NCBI RefSeq assembly: GCF_018394335.1
Contig: NZ_CP074572.1
Span: 2,976,001-3,040,000, forward strand
DNA: 64,000 bases
Direction of reading: 5' to 3'
DNA from: Shewanella dokdonensis
Lineage (GTDB): Bacteria > Pseudomonadota > Gammaproteobacteria > Enterobacterales > Shewanellaceae
Made by a program: the position numbers and the translations under genes. The notes beneath the pieces were generated by a model, which saw only the letters and a program-made list of their open reading frames with translations, did no database searches and was not told where the DNA came from. This document shows positions 53,391-62,599 of the stretch, one piece after another (position 1 is the stretch's first letter; the number at the start of each line of letters is the position of its first letter).

Positions 53391-53399
53391 TGTTATAAC
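53391..53399 (-). promoter_or_regulatory. Possible Zur-like half-operator
   Basis: TGTTATAAC matches the core of gammaproteobacterial Zur boxes and lies about 18 bp upstream of the DUF2946-like start codon. The flanks are not well conserved, so this is tentative. Confidence 0.35.
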
Positions 53400-53586
53400 G
53401 GCAGCACGTTACTTGTTTCACTCGGCGGCGTCCAGTGAAGATTTAGTAACAAAGTATGAGGTTGGGGGCATGAGCTTCCTTGATTTTTGATTAATTTATT
53501 GTTTTTACTTAAATTACATTTTTAGATGGATGTTACTCATCAAGGTCAATTAACGCTGTATCTGGTTTGTTAAGATACGAAAATCG

Positions 53587-54297
53587 ATGGAATTTTGCAT
53601 GTTTATGCCTCGTTGCACCCTAGTGATTTTGAAGAAAATGCGGCAGGCATTATGGCTTTGCCTGCTATGCGGATGCAGCAGTCAGCAGGTGTTTTTGTCA
53701 CGTGCTCAGGTCATTCCCGCCAAGATCGATGCGCTCCAACAGCAATTACAACAGCAGGGCTATGACGTTACTGTCATCAATGTGGCACCACCCTATAAAT
53801 TAACGCAGCCATTGCTGATTAAGAGTCCATTGCTGTTTGATGACGCTTATATCAATGGCATTGTGCGTGCTATACAGCAGCAGGGATACGCTACGGTTGA
53901 TGTGATATCGATGCAGACGGCACAACACTTTTATAATGGCTATAATGTGGGGCTGTATCTGCCTTCATCATTTAGTATCAATATGCCCGTAGTCATGCAG
54001 ACTGATAATTGTGCTGGTCAATATATGGTGTTGCAAACCGATGCCGATACTCACAGTTTCACCCTCGATAGAGGGGATGAATATCCCTTGCTCAAAGGCA
54101 ATTACAGTCTAAATGCACAAGGTAACGGCACGCTATCAACCCAGAACACGCAGATGCGTTTTAAACTGGTGCGCGTGCCAGTGTCTACGTGGGCCGGTGA
54201 GCGGCAAGCGGATAAGCTAACCGTTACGGCGCAAACATCTTCGTTGCTGCCGGAACATTGCAGCTTTATCACCATTTACGATGTATCACCGCCATAA
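53587..54297 (+). CDS. Putative lipoprotein of unknown function
   Basis: Up to 236 residues. ALWLCLLCGCSSQQVFLS looks like a short lipoprotein signal with a possible lipobox LCGC. The rest is a soluble domain without a family I recognise (QQQLQQQGYDVTVINVAPP; FYNGYNVGLYLPSSFSINMP; FTLDRGDEYPLLKGNYSL). The start is uncertain: ATG at 53587, GTG at about 53623 or ATG at 53638, none with a good ribosome site. It is transcribed away from the zinc-receptor pair and converges on pepA. Confidence 0.65.
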   Translation: MEFCMFMPRCTLVILKKMRQALWLCLLCGCSSQQVFLSRAQVIPAKIDALQQQLQQQGYDVTVINVAPPYKLTQPLLIKSPLLFDDAYINGIVRAIQQQGYATVDVISMQTAQHFYNGYNVGLYLPSSFSINMPVVMQTDNCAGQYMVLQTDADTHSFTLDRGDEYPLLKGNYSLNAQGNGTLSTQNTQMRFKLVRVPVSTWAGERQADKLTVTAQTSSLLPEHCSFITIYDVSPP

Positions 54298-54310
54298 CCC
54301 GCTAAAAACA

Positions 54311-54337
54311 AAAAGCGAAGCTTTAAGCTTCGCTTTT
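54311..54337. terminator. Bidirectional terminator
   Basis: 12-bp stem AAAAGCGAAGCT/AGCTTCGCTTTT with loop TTA. The same GCGAAGC core is used in the terminator at 50687. Confidence 0.85.
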
Positions 54338-54356
54338 GAGGTGGTTATCAACTAGA

Positions 54357-55865
54357 TTACTCGCCCTGTTCTACGCCAGAACGGTTGATAATAAACTGTG
54401 TCAACATTGGCACCGGGCGTCCGGTAGCGCCTTTGTTCGCCCCACTGGTCCAGGCGGTGCCCGCGATATCCAGATGGGCCCAGTTATATTTCTTAGTGAA
54501 ACGTGACAGAAAACAGGCGGCGGTGATTGAGCCTGCTGGACGACCGCCAATGTTGGCCATATCGGCAAATGGGCTTTCCAGTTGTTCCTGATACTCTTCC
54601 CACAATGGTAAACGCCAAGCGCGATCGCCCGCTTGCTCTCCGGCATTCAATATTTCATGGGCCAAAGGATTATGGCTAGAGAATAGGCCTGAGGCGTGTT
54701 TACCCAGGGCGATAACACAGGCACCTGTCAGTGTTGCGGTATCGATAACCAGCTCAGGATCAAAACGTTCCACATAGGTGAGTGCATCACACAATACTAA
54801 ACGGCCCTCGGCATCGGTATTGAGCACTTCTACTGTCTGACCACTCATGGTTGTGAGAATATCGCCAGGACGATAGGCGTTACCTGATGGCATATTCTCG
54901 CAACCTGCTAGAACACCGATGACATTAATCGGTAATTGCAGTTCGCAAATGGCCTTCATGGTACCCAAAACCCCGGCAGCGCCTCCCATGTCGTATTTCA
55001 TCTCATCCATGGCTTCGCCAGGTTTGAGGGAGATACCACCAGAGTCAAACGTCAGTCCTTTGCCAACCAACACCACAGGTTTGGCCGTATTATCAACGGC
55101 GCCCCGATATTCCATGATGGTCATGATCGATTCATTCGCACTACCACGACCCACCGCCAGGTAGGCATTCATGCCTAACTGTGCCATCTGTTCTTCGCCA
55201 ATAGTGGAGACTTTTAAATTGTGGTGCACTTCAGCAAGCTGTTTTGCCTGGGACGCAAGATAGGCAGCATTACAAATGTTAGGCGGCATGTTAGCCACAT
55301 TGCGGCACAGTTCTATGCCCGCTGAAACGCCCAAACCGTGGGTGATCGCCCGTTCCCCTAAGGTGAGTTCGCGACGGGTTGGCACATTAAACACTAACTT
55401 ACGCAATGGCCGGCGAGCCTCGCCTTTACGGCTCTTTAGCGCATCAAAGCAGTAAAGTGCGGCATTGGTGGTCTCCACGGCTTGACGCACTTTCCAATAA
55501 GTATCGCGGCCTTTTACGTGAAGCTCGGTGAGGAAACATACTGCTTCCATTGAGCCAGTTTCGTTGAGTGTATTGATGGTTTTGGCGATGATTTGTTTGT
55601 ATTGGCGTTCATCAAGCTCTCGTTCTTTGCCACAACCGACCAGCAGTATCCGCTCACTCAGAACATTATCAACGTGGTGCAACAGTAACATTTGGCCGGT
55701 TTTGCCTTCGAGATCACCGCGTCTTAACAGGTTACTGATATAGCCACCGCTAATTTTGTCCAGCTGTTCAGCAATACCTGATAGGCGGCGCGGTTCATAT
55801 ACGCCAACCACGATACAGGCGGAACGCTGCTTCTCAGGACTACCGCTCTTTACGCTAAACTCCAT
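54357..55865 (-). CDS. pepA: Leucyl aminopeptidase PepA (M17)
   Basis: A cytosolic hexameric zinc/manganese aminopeptidase, also a DNA-binding regulator in E. coli. 502 residues. Metal and active-site motifs: [18 protein letters not shown] (Lys and Asp), [12 protein letters not shown], and [20 protein letters not shown]. The C-terminus [30 protein letters not shown] is typical. TAGGAGAG precedes the ATG. Divergent from lptF, an arrangement conserved in many gammaproteobacteria. Confidence 0.96.
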   Translation of the reverse strand: MEFSVKSGSPEKQRSACIVVGVYEPRRLSGIAEQLDKISGGYISNLLRRGDLEGKTGQMLLLHHVDNVLSERILLVGCGKERELDERQYKQIIAKTINTLNETGSMEAVCFLTELHVKGRDTYWKVRQAVETTNAALYCFDALKSRKGEARRPLRKLVFNVPTRRELTLGERAITHGLGVSAGIELCRNVANMPPNICNAAYLASQAKQLAEVHHNLKVSTIGEEQMAQLGMNAYLAVGRGSANESIMTIMEYRGAVDNTAKPVVLVGKGLTFDSGGISLKPGEAMDEMKYDMGGAAGVLGTMKAICELQLPINVIGVLAGCENMPSGNAYRPGDILTTMSGQTVEVLNTDAEGRLVLCDALTYVERFDPELVIDTATLTGACVIALGKHASGLFSSHNPLAHEILNAGEQAGDRAWRLPLWEEYQEQLESPFADMANIGGRPAGSITAACFLSRFTKKYNWAHLDIAGTAWTSGANKGATGRPVPMLTQFIINRSGVEQGE

Positions 55866-56034
55866 GAGCTCTCCTAGATTCTTTTAAAGACAAACTTTTT
55901 GATTTATTGGATAATGCCAGCTCGTGCCCGTCTGCATTTGGGGCGGATTTTTATCCGGCAGCAGAGGGTGCTGAAACACCTATCCGCAGCGATGGGCTAC
56001 CTTAATGAGTGTTGACATCGCCAGTTTGGACAGA

Positions 56035-56057
56035 AAACTGTCAAAAGTGGACAGTTT
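56035..56057. promoter_or_regulatory. Inverted repeat in the pepA-lptF divergent region
   Basis: AAACTGTC (56035-56042) and GACAGTTT (56050-56057) are perfect inverted arms around AAAAGTG. A TGGACAG copy also occurs at 56027-56033. Possible operator or promoter element about 60 bp before lptF. Confidence 0.4.
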
Positions 56058-56114
56058 ACATAAAAGATACTCTGATATCAGCAAAAAGATAAGTTTAGAT
56101 ACAGGACCCAGCCT

Positions 56115-57227
56115 GTGATTGTATTCAGATACTTAATCCGTGAAGTGCTCAAAACGCAGATTGCCGTGTTGACTGTGCTGCTTGCCATTTTTGTCAGTCA
56201 ACAATTTGTACGAATTCTGGCCGATGCCTCCGACGGTGAATTTCCCTCTTCGTTAGTGATGACCTTAATCGGGCTTAACTTGCCCGGTTTGATTGTATTG
56301 ATTTTGCCGTTGAGTTTATTTCTCGGCATCCTGCTGGCTCATGGCCGTATGTATGCCGAAAATGAGATGGTGGTTCTGCATGGTGTGGGCATTAGTGAAT
56401 GGTACGTGACGCGCGTGGTCTTGTTGCTGGCGCTGGTGAACTGCCTGTTCACTTTCTGGTTGTCCATGTATGGCAAACCTTGGGCCGAGGAGCAACAGCG
56501 ACTGGTGCTGGAAAAGGCTAAATCTGAAGCCGGATTGGCGGCGTTGGTACAAGGCCGTTTTCAAACCAGTCCCAATGGCCGCGCGGTTATTTTTGTAGAA
56601 AAAATAAGTAAAGACAACGAACTGGAAAAAGTGTTTGTAGCACAAATGCCTGAGGCCGGAAAAGAGTCAGGACAGGCGAATCTGGTGGTAGCAAAAAATG
56701 GTCGGGTGACCGAAGATGCCAGTGGTGCGGAAAGCCTGAAACTCGACAATGGCGTGCGTTATCAGGGCGCGGCTAATCGCAAGGATGTACAGATAATTGA
56801 ATTTGGCAGCTATCAGACACAGATTAAGGAACGGGAGATCGATGAGACAGATCGGCGTATGTCGGCGTTGTCTACCGAGGAGCTGCTAAAACAGGATAAC
56901 AGCACTGCGGTTGCTGAATTGCAGTGGCGTTTGGCGATCCCTATTGCCATCCCGTTGATGACGCTGATTGCGGTGCCTTTAGCCAGAGTTAATGTCCGCC
57001 AGGGCAAATTCGGCAAATTGTTCCCCGCGGTGCTGCTCTATCTGGGCTATTTTGGGTTGTTGGTCGCTGGGCGCAAAGCATTGCAGGATAATATCATTCC
57101 GTTGTCGCTGGGGATGTGGTGGATCCACGGCTCGGCATTGTTATTGGGAATTTTGTTGTTAAGTAAAGAACGTCCTATTGGCGCGCGCATCGCCGGGCTA
57201 TTTAGACGTCGGGGAGCCGCAGCATGA
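56115..57227 (+). CDS. lptF: LPS export ABC transporter permease LptF
   Basis: With LptG and LptB2 it extracts lipopolysaccharide from the inner membrane. 370 residues: N-terminal helices (VFRYLIREVLKTQIAVLTVLLAIFVSQQFVRIL), GILLAHGRMYAENEMVVLHGVGIS (coupling region), a periplasmic beta-jellyroll (about 130-265), and three C-terminal helices. The start is GTG at 56115, close to an AGGA. The stop overlaps the lptG start (ATGA). Confidence 0.95.
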   Translation: MIVFRYLIREVLKTQIAVLTVLLAIFVSQQFVRILADASDGEFPSSLVMTLIGLNLPGLIVLILPLSLFLGILLAHGRMYAENEMVVLHGVGISEWYVTRVVLLLALVNCLFTFWLSMYGKPWAEEQQRLVLEKAKSEAGLAALVQGRFQTSPNGRAVIFVEKISKDNELEKVFVAQMPEAGKESGQANLVVAKNGRVTEDASGAESLKLDNGVRYQGAANRKDVQIIEFGSYQTQIKEREIDETDRRMSALSTEELLKQDNSTAVAELQWRLAIPIAIPLMTLIAVPLARVNVRQGKFGKLFPAVLLYLGYFGLLVAGRKALQDNIIPLSLGMWWIHGSALLLGILLLSKERPIGARIAGLFRRRGAAA

Positions 57228-58285
57228 TGAAAATCCTCGATTGGTACATTGCCCGTGCGTTGCTGAGTTCCTCGGCGCTGTGTTTGCTAATTCTGACGGG
57301 CTTGTCCGGTATCATAAAATGGGTTGACCAACTGCGTTTAGTGGGCCGCGGCAGCTACAGCATGATGGACGCCGCTGTTTATGTGCTGTATCTAGTGCCG
57401 CGTGATATTGAAACCTTTTTCCCGATGGCCGTGCTGTTAGGCGCCCTCATCGGTATGGGAATGCTGGCGTCCAATTCAGAATTGGTAGTGATGCAGGCGT
57501 CAGGATTATCCAGGCTGCAAATTACCTTATCAGTGATGAAAACCGCCGTACCGCTGATGTTGCTGGTGATGGCTCTGGGGGAATGGGGCGCCCCGGTGGC
57601 ACAGATGAAAGCCAGTGAACTCAAGGCCACTAAAATTTCTGGTGGTAACCTTATCAAGTCGCACCGTGGTGTTTGGGCCAAAGATGGCAATCTGTTTGTT
57701 AATATCGGCCAGATAGAAACCATTGAACATCTCAGTGATGTCACGCTATATGAATTTGATGATAATCAACGTCTGCAAAGTGTGGTGCATGCGGCCGCAG
57801 CCTTTTATGCACACGATTACTGGCAGTTACAGAATGTGCGTCGTACCAGCATCAAAAATGAACAGGTAGTCGTTAATGATCTGGCCGAAGATCGTTGGCC
57901 TTCCAGCCTCACGCCGGACAAACTCAGTGTGGTATCGGTTGATCCTGACTCTTTACCAATCAAGGGGTTGGCCGGATATATGGAATATCTGAAAGGCAAC
58001 AACCAGGATGCCAGCCGCTATGAATTGGCACTGTGGCACAAATTGATGCAGCCCGTCACCGTGGCGGTGATGATGCTGGTGGCTCTATCGTTTGTTTTTG
58101 GGCCGCTACGCAATGTCACCATGGGGGCGAGGGTGCTGCTTGGGGTGGTTGCCGGTTTTGTATTTCATATCAGCAACGAGATTTTTGGGCCGATGAGCAT
58201 CGTCTACAACATGCCTGCCGTTGTCGGGGCCATTATGCCGAGTCTGTTGTTTACGGGCGCGGCCATCTACTATATTCGCAAGTGA
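57224..58285 (+). CDS. lptG: LPS export ABC transporter permease LptG
   Basis: 353 residues with the same layout as LptF: MKILDWYIARALLSSSALCLLILTGLSGIIKWVDQLR, the coupling helix MGMLASNSELVVMQASGLSRLQI, a periplasmic jellyroll and C-terminal helices ending in GAAIYYIRK. Start overlaps lptF. Partner of LptF in the LPS bridge. Confidence 0.95.
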   Translation: MMKILDWYIARALLSSSALCLLILTGLSGIIKWVDQLRLVGRGSYSMMDAAVYVLYLVPRDIETFFPMAVLLGALIGMGMLASNSELVVMQASGLSRLQITLSVMKTAVPLMLLVMALGEWGAPVAQMKASELKATKISGGNLIKSHRGVWAKDGNLFVNIGQIETIEHLSDVTLYEFDDNQRLQSVVHAAAAFYAHDYWQLQNVRRTSIKNEQVVVNDLAEDRWPSSLTPDKLSVVSVDPDSLPIKGLAGYMEYLKGNNQDASRYELALWHKLMQPVTVAVMMLVALSFVFGPLRNVTMGARVLLGVVAGFVFHISNEIFGPMSIVYNMPAVVGAIMPSLLFTGAAIYYIRK

Positions 58286-58287
58286 AT

Positions 58288-58307
58288 CTGCCCTGTTAGC
58301 AGGGCAG
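58288..58307 (+). terminator. Terminator after lptFG
   Basis: 8-bp stem CTGCCCTG/CAGGGCAG with loop TTAG. It abuts the end of the opposing RDD gene. Confidence 0.65.
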
Positions 58308-58814
58308 TTAGCTTTTATGGCGATGCGTTGGCAATACCACTACTTCGGAGTGGGTAACTCTATCTTGTAAGGCCAATTGCTGCTTACTGACAAGTAACCA
58401 TAGATTGCCAATGCCAAACAATGACCAGCAGAGCCTAGCGATGGCGGTAATGAGGCTGAGGTTTTGCCCATTGAGGTGTTGTACTCTTAAGCGCCATGCC
58501 TGCATCCCGAGGGTTTGGCCAGCGTGACTCCAGAAATAGCTATAAAACGCCACAACCGCCAACAGTAGCCAGCATTGATATAAACCGTGGTAAAGCACAT
58601 TTTGGCGCAGATTGTCTGCCAGCAGTGTTCCTTCTGGGATAACGAACAAGCCTACCTTATGGCACAACGCAAATAGTGCAAAACCTATGATGCCGGCAAA
58701 GCTATAGATTGCCAGCGCTAACAGTAAATCATAAAGCGCCGCCCCTAGACGCCTGCCTAAACTGGCACGCGGCAGGTTTGCTAGCTGGTAATTAGGCGTG
58801 TGTTTTTCAGTCAT
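58308..58814 (-). CDS. RDD-family membrane protein
   Basis: 168 residues. The RDD signature is in ASLGRRLGAALYDLLLALAIYSFAG. It is followed by further helices and QTLGMQAWRLRVQHLNGQNLSLITAIARLCWSLFGIG. The ATG at 58814 directly follows the stop of the DUF2960 gene, so the two are coupled. Some RDD proteins are sodium/proton antiporters or accessory membrane proteins, but this one has no assigned role. Confidence 0.88.
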   Translation of the reverse strand: MTEKHTPNYQLANLPRASLGRRLGAALYDLLLALAIYSFAGIIGFALFALCHKVGLFVIPEGTLLADNLRQNVLYHGLYQCWLLLAVVAFYSYFWSHAGQTLGMQAWRLRVQHLNGQNLSLITAIARLCWSLFGIGNLWLLVSKQQLALQDRVTHSEVVVLPTHRHKS

Positions 58815-59060
58815 TCAGTCTTCAGTTTTTAACAGGCGGACATTGCTAAAACCCATACGGGCAAACTCGTGCAGTCGAAAGCTTTTTAGCGCCCCACCAC
58901 CTTTGGCGGTCAGTGCGACTTGTTGTTCCATTTTCAGAAACGCACTGATATCAACCCCTTCAGCAGCGGCGGCCGCTTCAAAAATATCGCGATATTTATC
59001 GAAAGCGAAATTGATGGTTTTCTGTTGGCCACGAAACTCGTAGCTCACCAATCTGGCCAT
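58815..59060 (-). CDS. DUF2960 family small protein
   Basis: 81 residues, soluble: ARLVSYEFRGQQKTINFAFDKYRDIFEAAAAAEGVDISAFLKMEQQVA and LHEFARMGFSNVRLLKTED. It fits the DUF2960 family of Vibrio and Shewanella as I remember it. CAGGAG precedes the ATG. It lies between the DUF486 and RDD genes in a tight run. Confidence 0.75.
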   Translation of the reverse strand: MARLVSYEFRGQQKTINFAFDKYRDIFEAAAAAEGVDISAFLKMEQQVALTAKGGGALKSFRLHEFARMGFSNVRLLKTED

Positions 59061-59077
59061 AATGACTCCTGTAACGG

Positions 59078-59424
59078 TCAGAACTTACTGCGAAAAATAA
59101 AGTATACCGCGCCAAGCGGCACAGCCCGGCCCAGAGATAATCGAGTTTCAGTGGCTCTCGCAAAAAAAACACAGAAAAGGGCACGAAAATACTGAGTGTG
59201 ATCACCTCTTGCAGGATCTTCAACTGACCCACATTCATTACGCTATAGCCAATACGATTGGCTGGTACTTGCAACAGATACTCAAACAGAGCAATGCCCC
59301 AACTGACGAGTGCGGCAATGATCCAGGGTTTGCTGCCGAGCATTCGTAAATGACCATACCAAGCAAACGTCATAAAAATATTGCTCAGGCATAGCAGGCC
59401 AATAGTGATAAGCGTTGGTTGCAT
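59078..59424 (-). CDS. DUF486 (DMT-like) membrane protein, frameshifted near the 3' end
   Basis: A four-helix small membrane protein: TIGLLCLSNIFMTFAWYGHLR, IIAALVSWGIALFEYLLQVPANRIGY, LKILQEVITLSIFVPFSVFFL and LKLDYLWAGLC. The frame as given reads on to 58996 over the DUF2960 start. One added base at 59112-59113 instead gives LGAVYFIFRSKF and a stop at 59078-59080, for 115 residues, the family length, with no overlap. Its ATG touches the stop of the GNAT gene. Function unknown. Confidence 0.85.
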
Positions 59425-59916
59425 TCAGACATTCCGCGACAAGGAGTAACGCATATAACAGGCATCATCGGTGTAACTGGCTAGGGATTTTTCGATGGCA
59501 CAGGGCCGAAATCCAAGCATTTGCCAGTAATCAGCCGCGCCTTGTACTGCGACCAAAGATAAGGTGGCCAGCTGTTGTTGCAGGGCAAACTGTACCAAGC
59601 GCCGAAAAGCCTGAGTCGCAAAGCCATGACCGCGCGCCGCCGGGCTTACTGCTATATCGTGCAGATACAGTGTATCGGCATGGAGACAGGGTTCGAGCAT
59701 GCTGTAAAGTGCTGGCGGATCGCCTTCAATCCATGGATGGGCGAGACAATATCCCTGCACTTGATCACGCAGTTCCATCACAAAACAACTGTCGGGTGAC
59801 AGTTGCCATTTGTTTTGCAGTACTGCCAGTGGTTCCGGTGCTATATCGTGGTAGCTTTGTTGCTGTACTGTCGCAATTGCCGGCCAGTCACCGGTCTTGA
59901 TGGCACGAATAAGCAT
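59425..59916 (-). CDS. GNAT-family N-acetyltransferase
   Basis: 163 residues. The acetyl-CoA loop is in LHDIAVSPAARGHGFATQAFRRLVQFA, followed by LSLVAVQGAADYWQMLGFRP. Substrate unknown. It is the first gene of a compact minus-strand run: GNAT, DUF486, DUF2960, RDD. Confidence 0.88.
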   Translation of the reverse strand: MLIRAIKTGDWPAIATVQQQSYHDIAPEPLAVLQNKWQLSPDSCFVMELRDQVQGYCLAHPWIEGDPPALYSMLEPCLHADTLYLHDIAVSPAARGHGFATQAFRRLVQFALQQQLATLSLVAVQGAADYWQMLGFRPCAIEKSLASYTDDACYMRYSLSRNV

Positions 59917-60481
59917 GATTCACAACCTGAGAGATGAGTGCCACCAGTATACCAGTTTCTCGGCGGGATTAACTCAGATAACGCTGTTGCGTGGGGACAG
60001 ATGTTCAGGATTAAAGGGATAAGGAGCACACGGCTTGCCTGGGGTACTAAGGTGCCAGTGCCATGTGTGCTTCATTAAAACCCATCGGCTAGTTCCAGAA
60101 TGCTTTTCAGCGTATAAATATGGCGGGCCAGTGTTGCCCGCGCGCAGCGCGGTTATCACTGCCGCCTGACGGCATCATAGTTGCCTGAGCCCAATCGTCT
60201 AAGACGGCAACAAGTTAAAAAACGAGATATTTTCTGAAAATGGTCAGTGAGTTACCGCTAGGCGGCAAGGGATTTACTGCTCATTACTTGACCTGTGCAA
60301 TCACAATATTGTTATCATGCTGGCGGGGTTGCCTGGCGTTCTCAACTGCCATTGGTCATGAATGTCGTACAACCCTGCTGGCGGGTTGATGGCTCCCCGT
60401 CTAAAATTTTACAGAGTCAGTTGTTAATGGATTAAGGATAGAGACAACTGCAGGATGCAGATTGCCTCAAGGAGGAGCAAA
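59917..60481. other. Intergenic region without a recognised gene
   Basis: 565 bp between divergent genes. It contains several short inverted repeats, such as GCCG-CCTGA-CGGC at about 60160-60173 and CAACCC/GGGTTG at 60370-60388. A minus-strand frame at 59974-60159 has no family resemblance. It probably holds both promoters. Confidence 0.4.
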
Positions 60482-61096
60482 GTGCTGGATTTCATTCTGG
60501 CCAATGACAACTTGCCATATGTGGTATGTTCAACCGTGGTGGTTATGCTGGGTGTTGTTGAAGCGATGGCGCGGGTGGCAGGTGGGAGTCTTGGTGTCTT
60601 GATGGATGAGCCGTTGGCGTTACAGCGCCAGGAGGCTGAGTTTACTGAAGAGCCGTCCCTAGCTTCGTGGTTAGCGCTAGATCGTCTTCCCGTCTTACTG
60701 TGGTTTATTCTGGCGCTGGTTTCATTTGCCATCGGTGGTTTTCTGATGAATCTGTTGGTGTGGTTTTCGGCCGACACGCTGTTGCCGCAGGAAATTTCTG
60801 TGTGGCCCGCATTTGCGCTCACGGCGCTGAGTTGTCACTTACTGGGACGACGGCTTGCTTGGCCCGTGGTCGAACCTGATGAGGACGACAATCTGTGCGG
60901 TAATATTGGTATTTTGACGTTAGGCAAAGCGATTAAAGGCTGTCCGGCAGAGGCGCTGGTACACGATGACCAACACCGTATTCATTATGTGCTGGTGGAA
61001 CCTCAGGAAGACAATACGGCGTTTGAAGCTGGCACTCGCGTGTTGTTGTTGCAACGTGAGGGCATGATCTGGCGCGCCATTCGTTTTGAATCCTGA
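60482..61096 (+). CDS. yqiJ: YqiJ-family inner-membrane protein with OB-fold tail
   Basis: 204 residues from the GTG at 60482, which follows a strong AAGGAGGAG. Helices (LPYVVCSTVVVMLGVVEAMARVAGG; LPVLLWFILALVSFAIGGFLMNLLVW; SVWPAFALTALSCHLLGRRLAW) are followed by an NfeD-like OB domain (CGNIGILTLGKAIKGCPAEALV; TRVLLLQREGMIWRAIRF). In E. coli and many relatives yqiJ sits next to the flotillin gene yqiK and the two are thought to act together in membrane microdomains. No flotillin gene follows here; the next gene is convergent. Confidence 0.8.
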   Translation: MLDFILANDNLPYVVCSTVVVMLGVVEAMARVAGGSLGVLMDEPLALQRQEAEFTEEPSLASWLALDRLPVLLWFILALVSFAIGGFLMNLLVWFSADTLLPQEISVWPAFALTALSCHLLGRRLAWPVVEPDEDDNLCGNIGILTLGKAIKGCPAEALVHDDQHRIHYVLVEPQEDNTAFEAGTRVLLLQREGMIWRAIRFES

Positions 61097-61119
61097 GCGC
61101 GCCAGTGCTGGATAACGAA

Positions 61120-62415
61120 TTACTTGAGTTTTTTGTGTTGCTGGTTGCCGCCCACTTTGACCTTTACGCGGCGTCCTGACATCGATTTTTCTGCCGCCAC
61201 TTGTTCACTGGCACTGCTGGCGTCTGGTTTATGTTTACCAAAGCGGCGACGTTGCAACTGTTTGAGCAATACATCGCGGTTGCTCACTTCATAACCCGGC
61301 ATCATGATGCGTTTCAGGCGTTGACCAATGAGTTTTTCGATATCGGCCAGGATCCGTTCCTCTTCACGGCTGACGAAAGAAATCGCTACGCCAGTTTTGC
61401 CTGCTCGCCCGGTACGACCTATGCGGTGTACATAATCTTCCGCCAGAAACGGCATGTCATAATTCACTACGTAATCGAGGTCAGGGATATCCAGACCACG
61501 GGCGGCGACTTCTGTCGATACCAGTACCCGAATTTTACCTTCAGTGAACTCTTTGAGTGAGCGGCGGCGTTTGCCGTGAGCTTTTTCACTGTGTACAGCC
61601 GCCGTTGGGATGCCGTCTTGATTCAGTTCATCGGCCAGTTGATCGGCGTCTTCACGGGTAGCAGAGAAGACCAGCACCTGGTGCCAGTTTTTACGGCCAA
61701 TGAGTTCGGCCAGTAATTCCCGTTTTCGTCGCTGTTCTACCGGGTAGACCACTTGGCTGACGGTAGATGCGGTGGTGTTCTGGCGATCGGCGGCAAGCAC
61801 TTTCGGTCGTCGCAAGATCTGTTCGGCAAGCTGCCTAACCCCACCAGAAAAGGTGGCAGAAAACATCAGTGTTTGCCGTTCTTTGTTGGTGGCTTGCAGG
61901 ATCTTCTGGATATCTTTGATAAAACCCATATCTAGCATGCGATCGGCTTCATCCAGTACCAGCACTTCAACCTGCGATAGATTGACGTTACCTGCTTGCA
62001 GATGTTCCAGTAGCCGTCCTGGCGTTGCCACCACCAGTTCCACGCCCGCTTTTAATTTATTGGCTTGGCCAGCGGTCTTTACCCCACCAAACAGCGACAC
62101 CACACGGGTATCAAGGTAACGGCTGTACGCCTTGGCATTGTCGGCGACTTGCGCCACCAGTTCACGGGTCGGGGCGAGGATCAAGACGCGGATGACGCTG
62201 GCGGGTAATTCACAGGGTTTATCGAATATGCGCTGTAGCAGCGGTAACACGAACGCGGCGGTTTTCCCGGTGCCGGTCTGGGCACTGGCTAACACATCTT
62301 GACCGCGACGGATCGGCGGTATTGCCAGTTTTTGAATCGGGGTCATCTCCTCATAACCGCATTCGCTGACGGCGCGAATGATCTCGGGAGCAAAACTGTA
62401 AGATTCAAATTTCAT
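61120..62415 (-). CDS. DEAD-box ATP-dependent RNA helicase (RhlE-like)
   Basis: 431 residues from the ATG at 62415, which follows AGGAAAC. All core motifs are seen in order: Q motif (FESYSFAPEIIRAVSECGYEEMTPIQ), ASAQTGTGKT, PTRELVAQV, TPGRLLEHL, DEAD, SATFS, VSTEVAARGLDIP and HRIGRTGRAGK. A basic C-terminal tail (KQLQRRRFGKHKP; SGRRVKVKVGGNQQHKKLK) would bind RNA. The upstream extension to 62529 has no homology. RhlE/SrmB-type ribosome-assembly or cold-shock role inferred. Confidence 0.93.
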   Translation of the reverse strand: MKFESYSFAPEIIRAVSECGYEEMTPIQKLAIPPIRRGQDVLASAQTGTGKTAAFVLPLLQRIFDKPCELPASVIRVLILAPTRELVAQVADNAKAYSRYLDTRVVSLFGGVKTAGQANKLKAGVELVVATPGRLLEHLQAGNVNLSQVEVLVLDEADRMLDMGFIKDIQKILQATNKERQTLMFSATFSGGVRQLAEQILRRPKVLAADRQNTTASTVSQVVYPVEQRRKRELLAELIGRKNWHQVLVFSATREDADQLADELNQDGIPTAAVHSEKAHGKRRRSLKEFTEGKIRVLVSTEVAARGLDIPDLDYVVNYDMPFLAEDYVHRIGRTGRAGKTGVAISFVSREEERILADIEKLIGQRLKRIMMPGYEVSNRDVLLKQLQRRRFGKHKPDASSASEQVAAEKSMSGRRVKVKVGGNQQHKKLK

Positions 62416-62566
62416 GTGACGTTTCCTGTGTTCAAGCCGTGATGCCCAATGCCTTTTAGCGCTACAGAACCAAGGCGGCCGCGGAGTATAGCAAAAATCC
62501 AGCGGCCAGGGAATGTTAACCGTAACCAAGCCGGGGATGAGGTTCGCTAACTACGGCTTACTGCAT

Positions 62567-62593
62567 TAAAAAACCGCCCGGAGGCGGCTTTTT
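62567..62593 (-). terminator. Terminator after dacA
   Basis: On the minus strand AAAGCCGCC-TCCG-GGCGGTTTTTT, a 9-bp stem with one G-T wobble and a T run. Confidence 0.8.
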
Positions 62594-62599
62594 AGCGGA

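Noticed and set aside
59974..60159. Minus-strand 61-codon frame with residues such as TALRAGNTGPPYLYAEKH
   Set aside because: No family recognised, and an alternative frame in the same place reads equally well. No start context.
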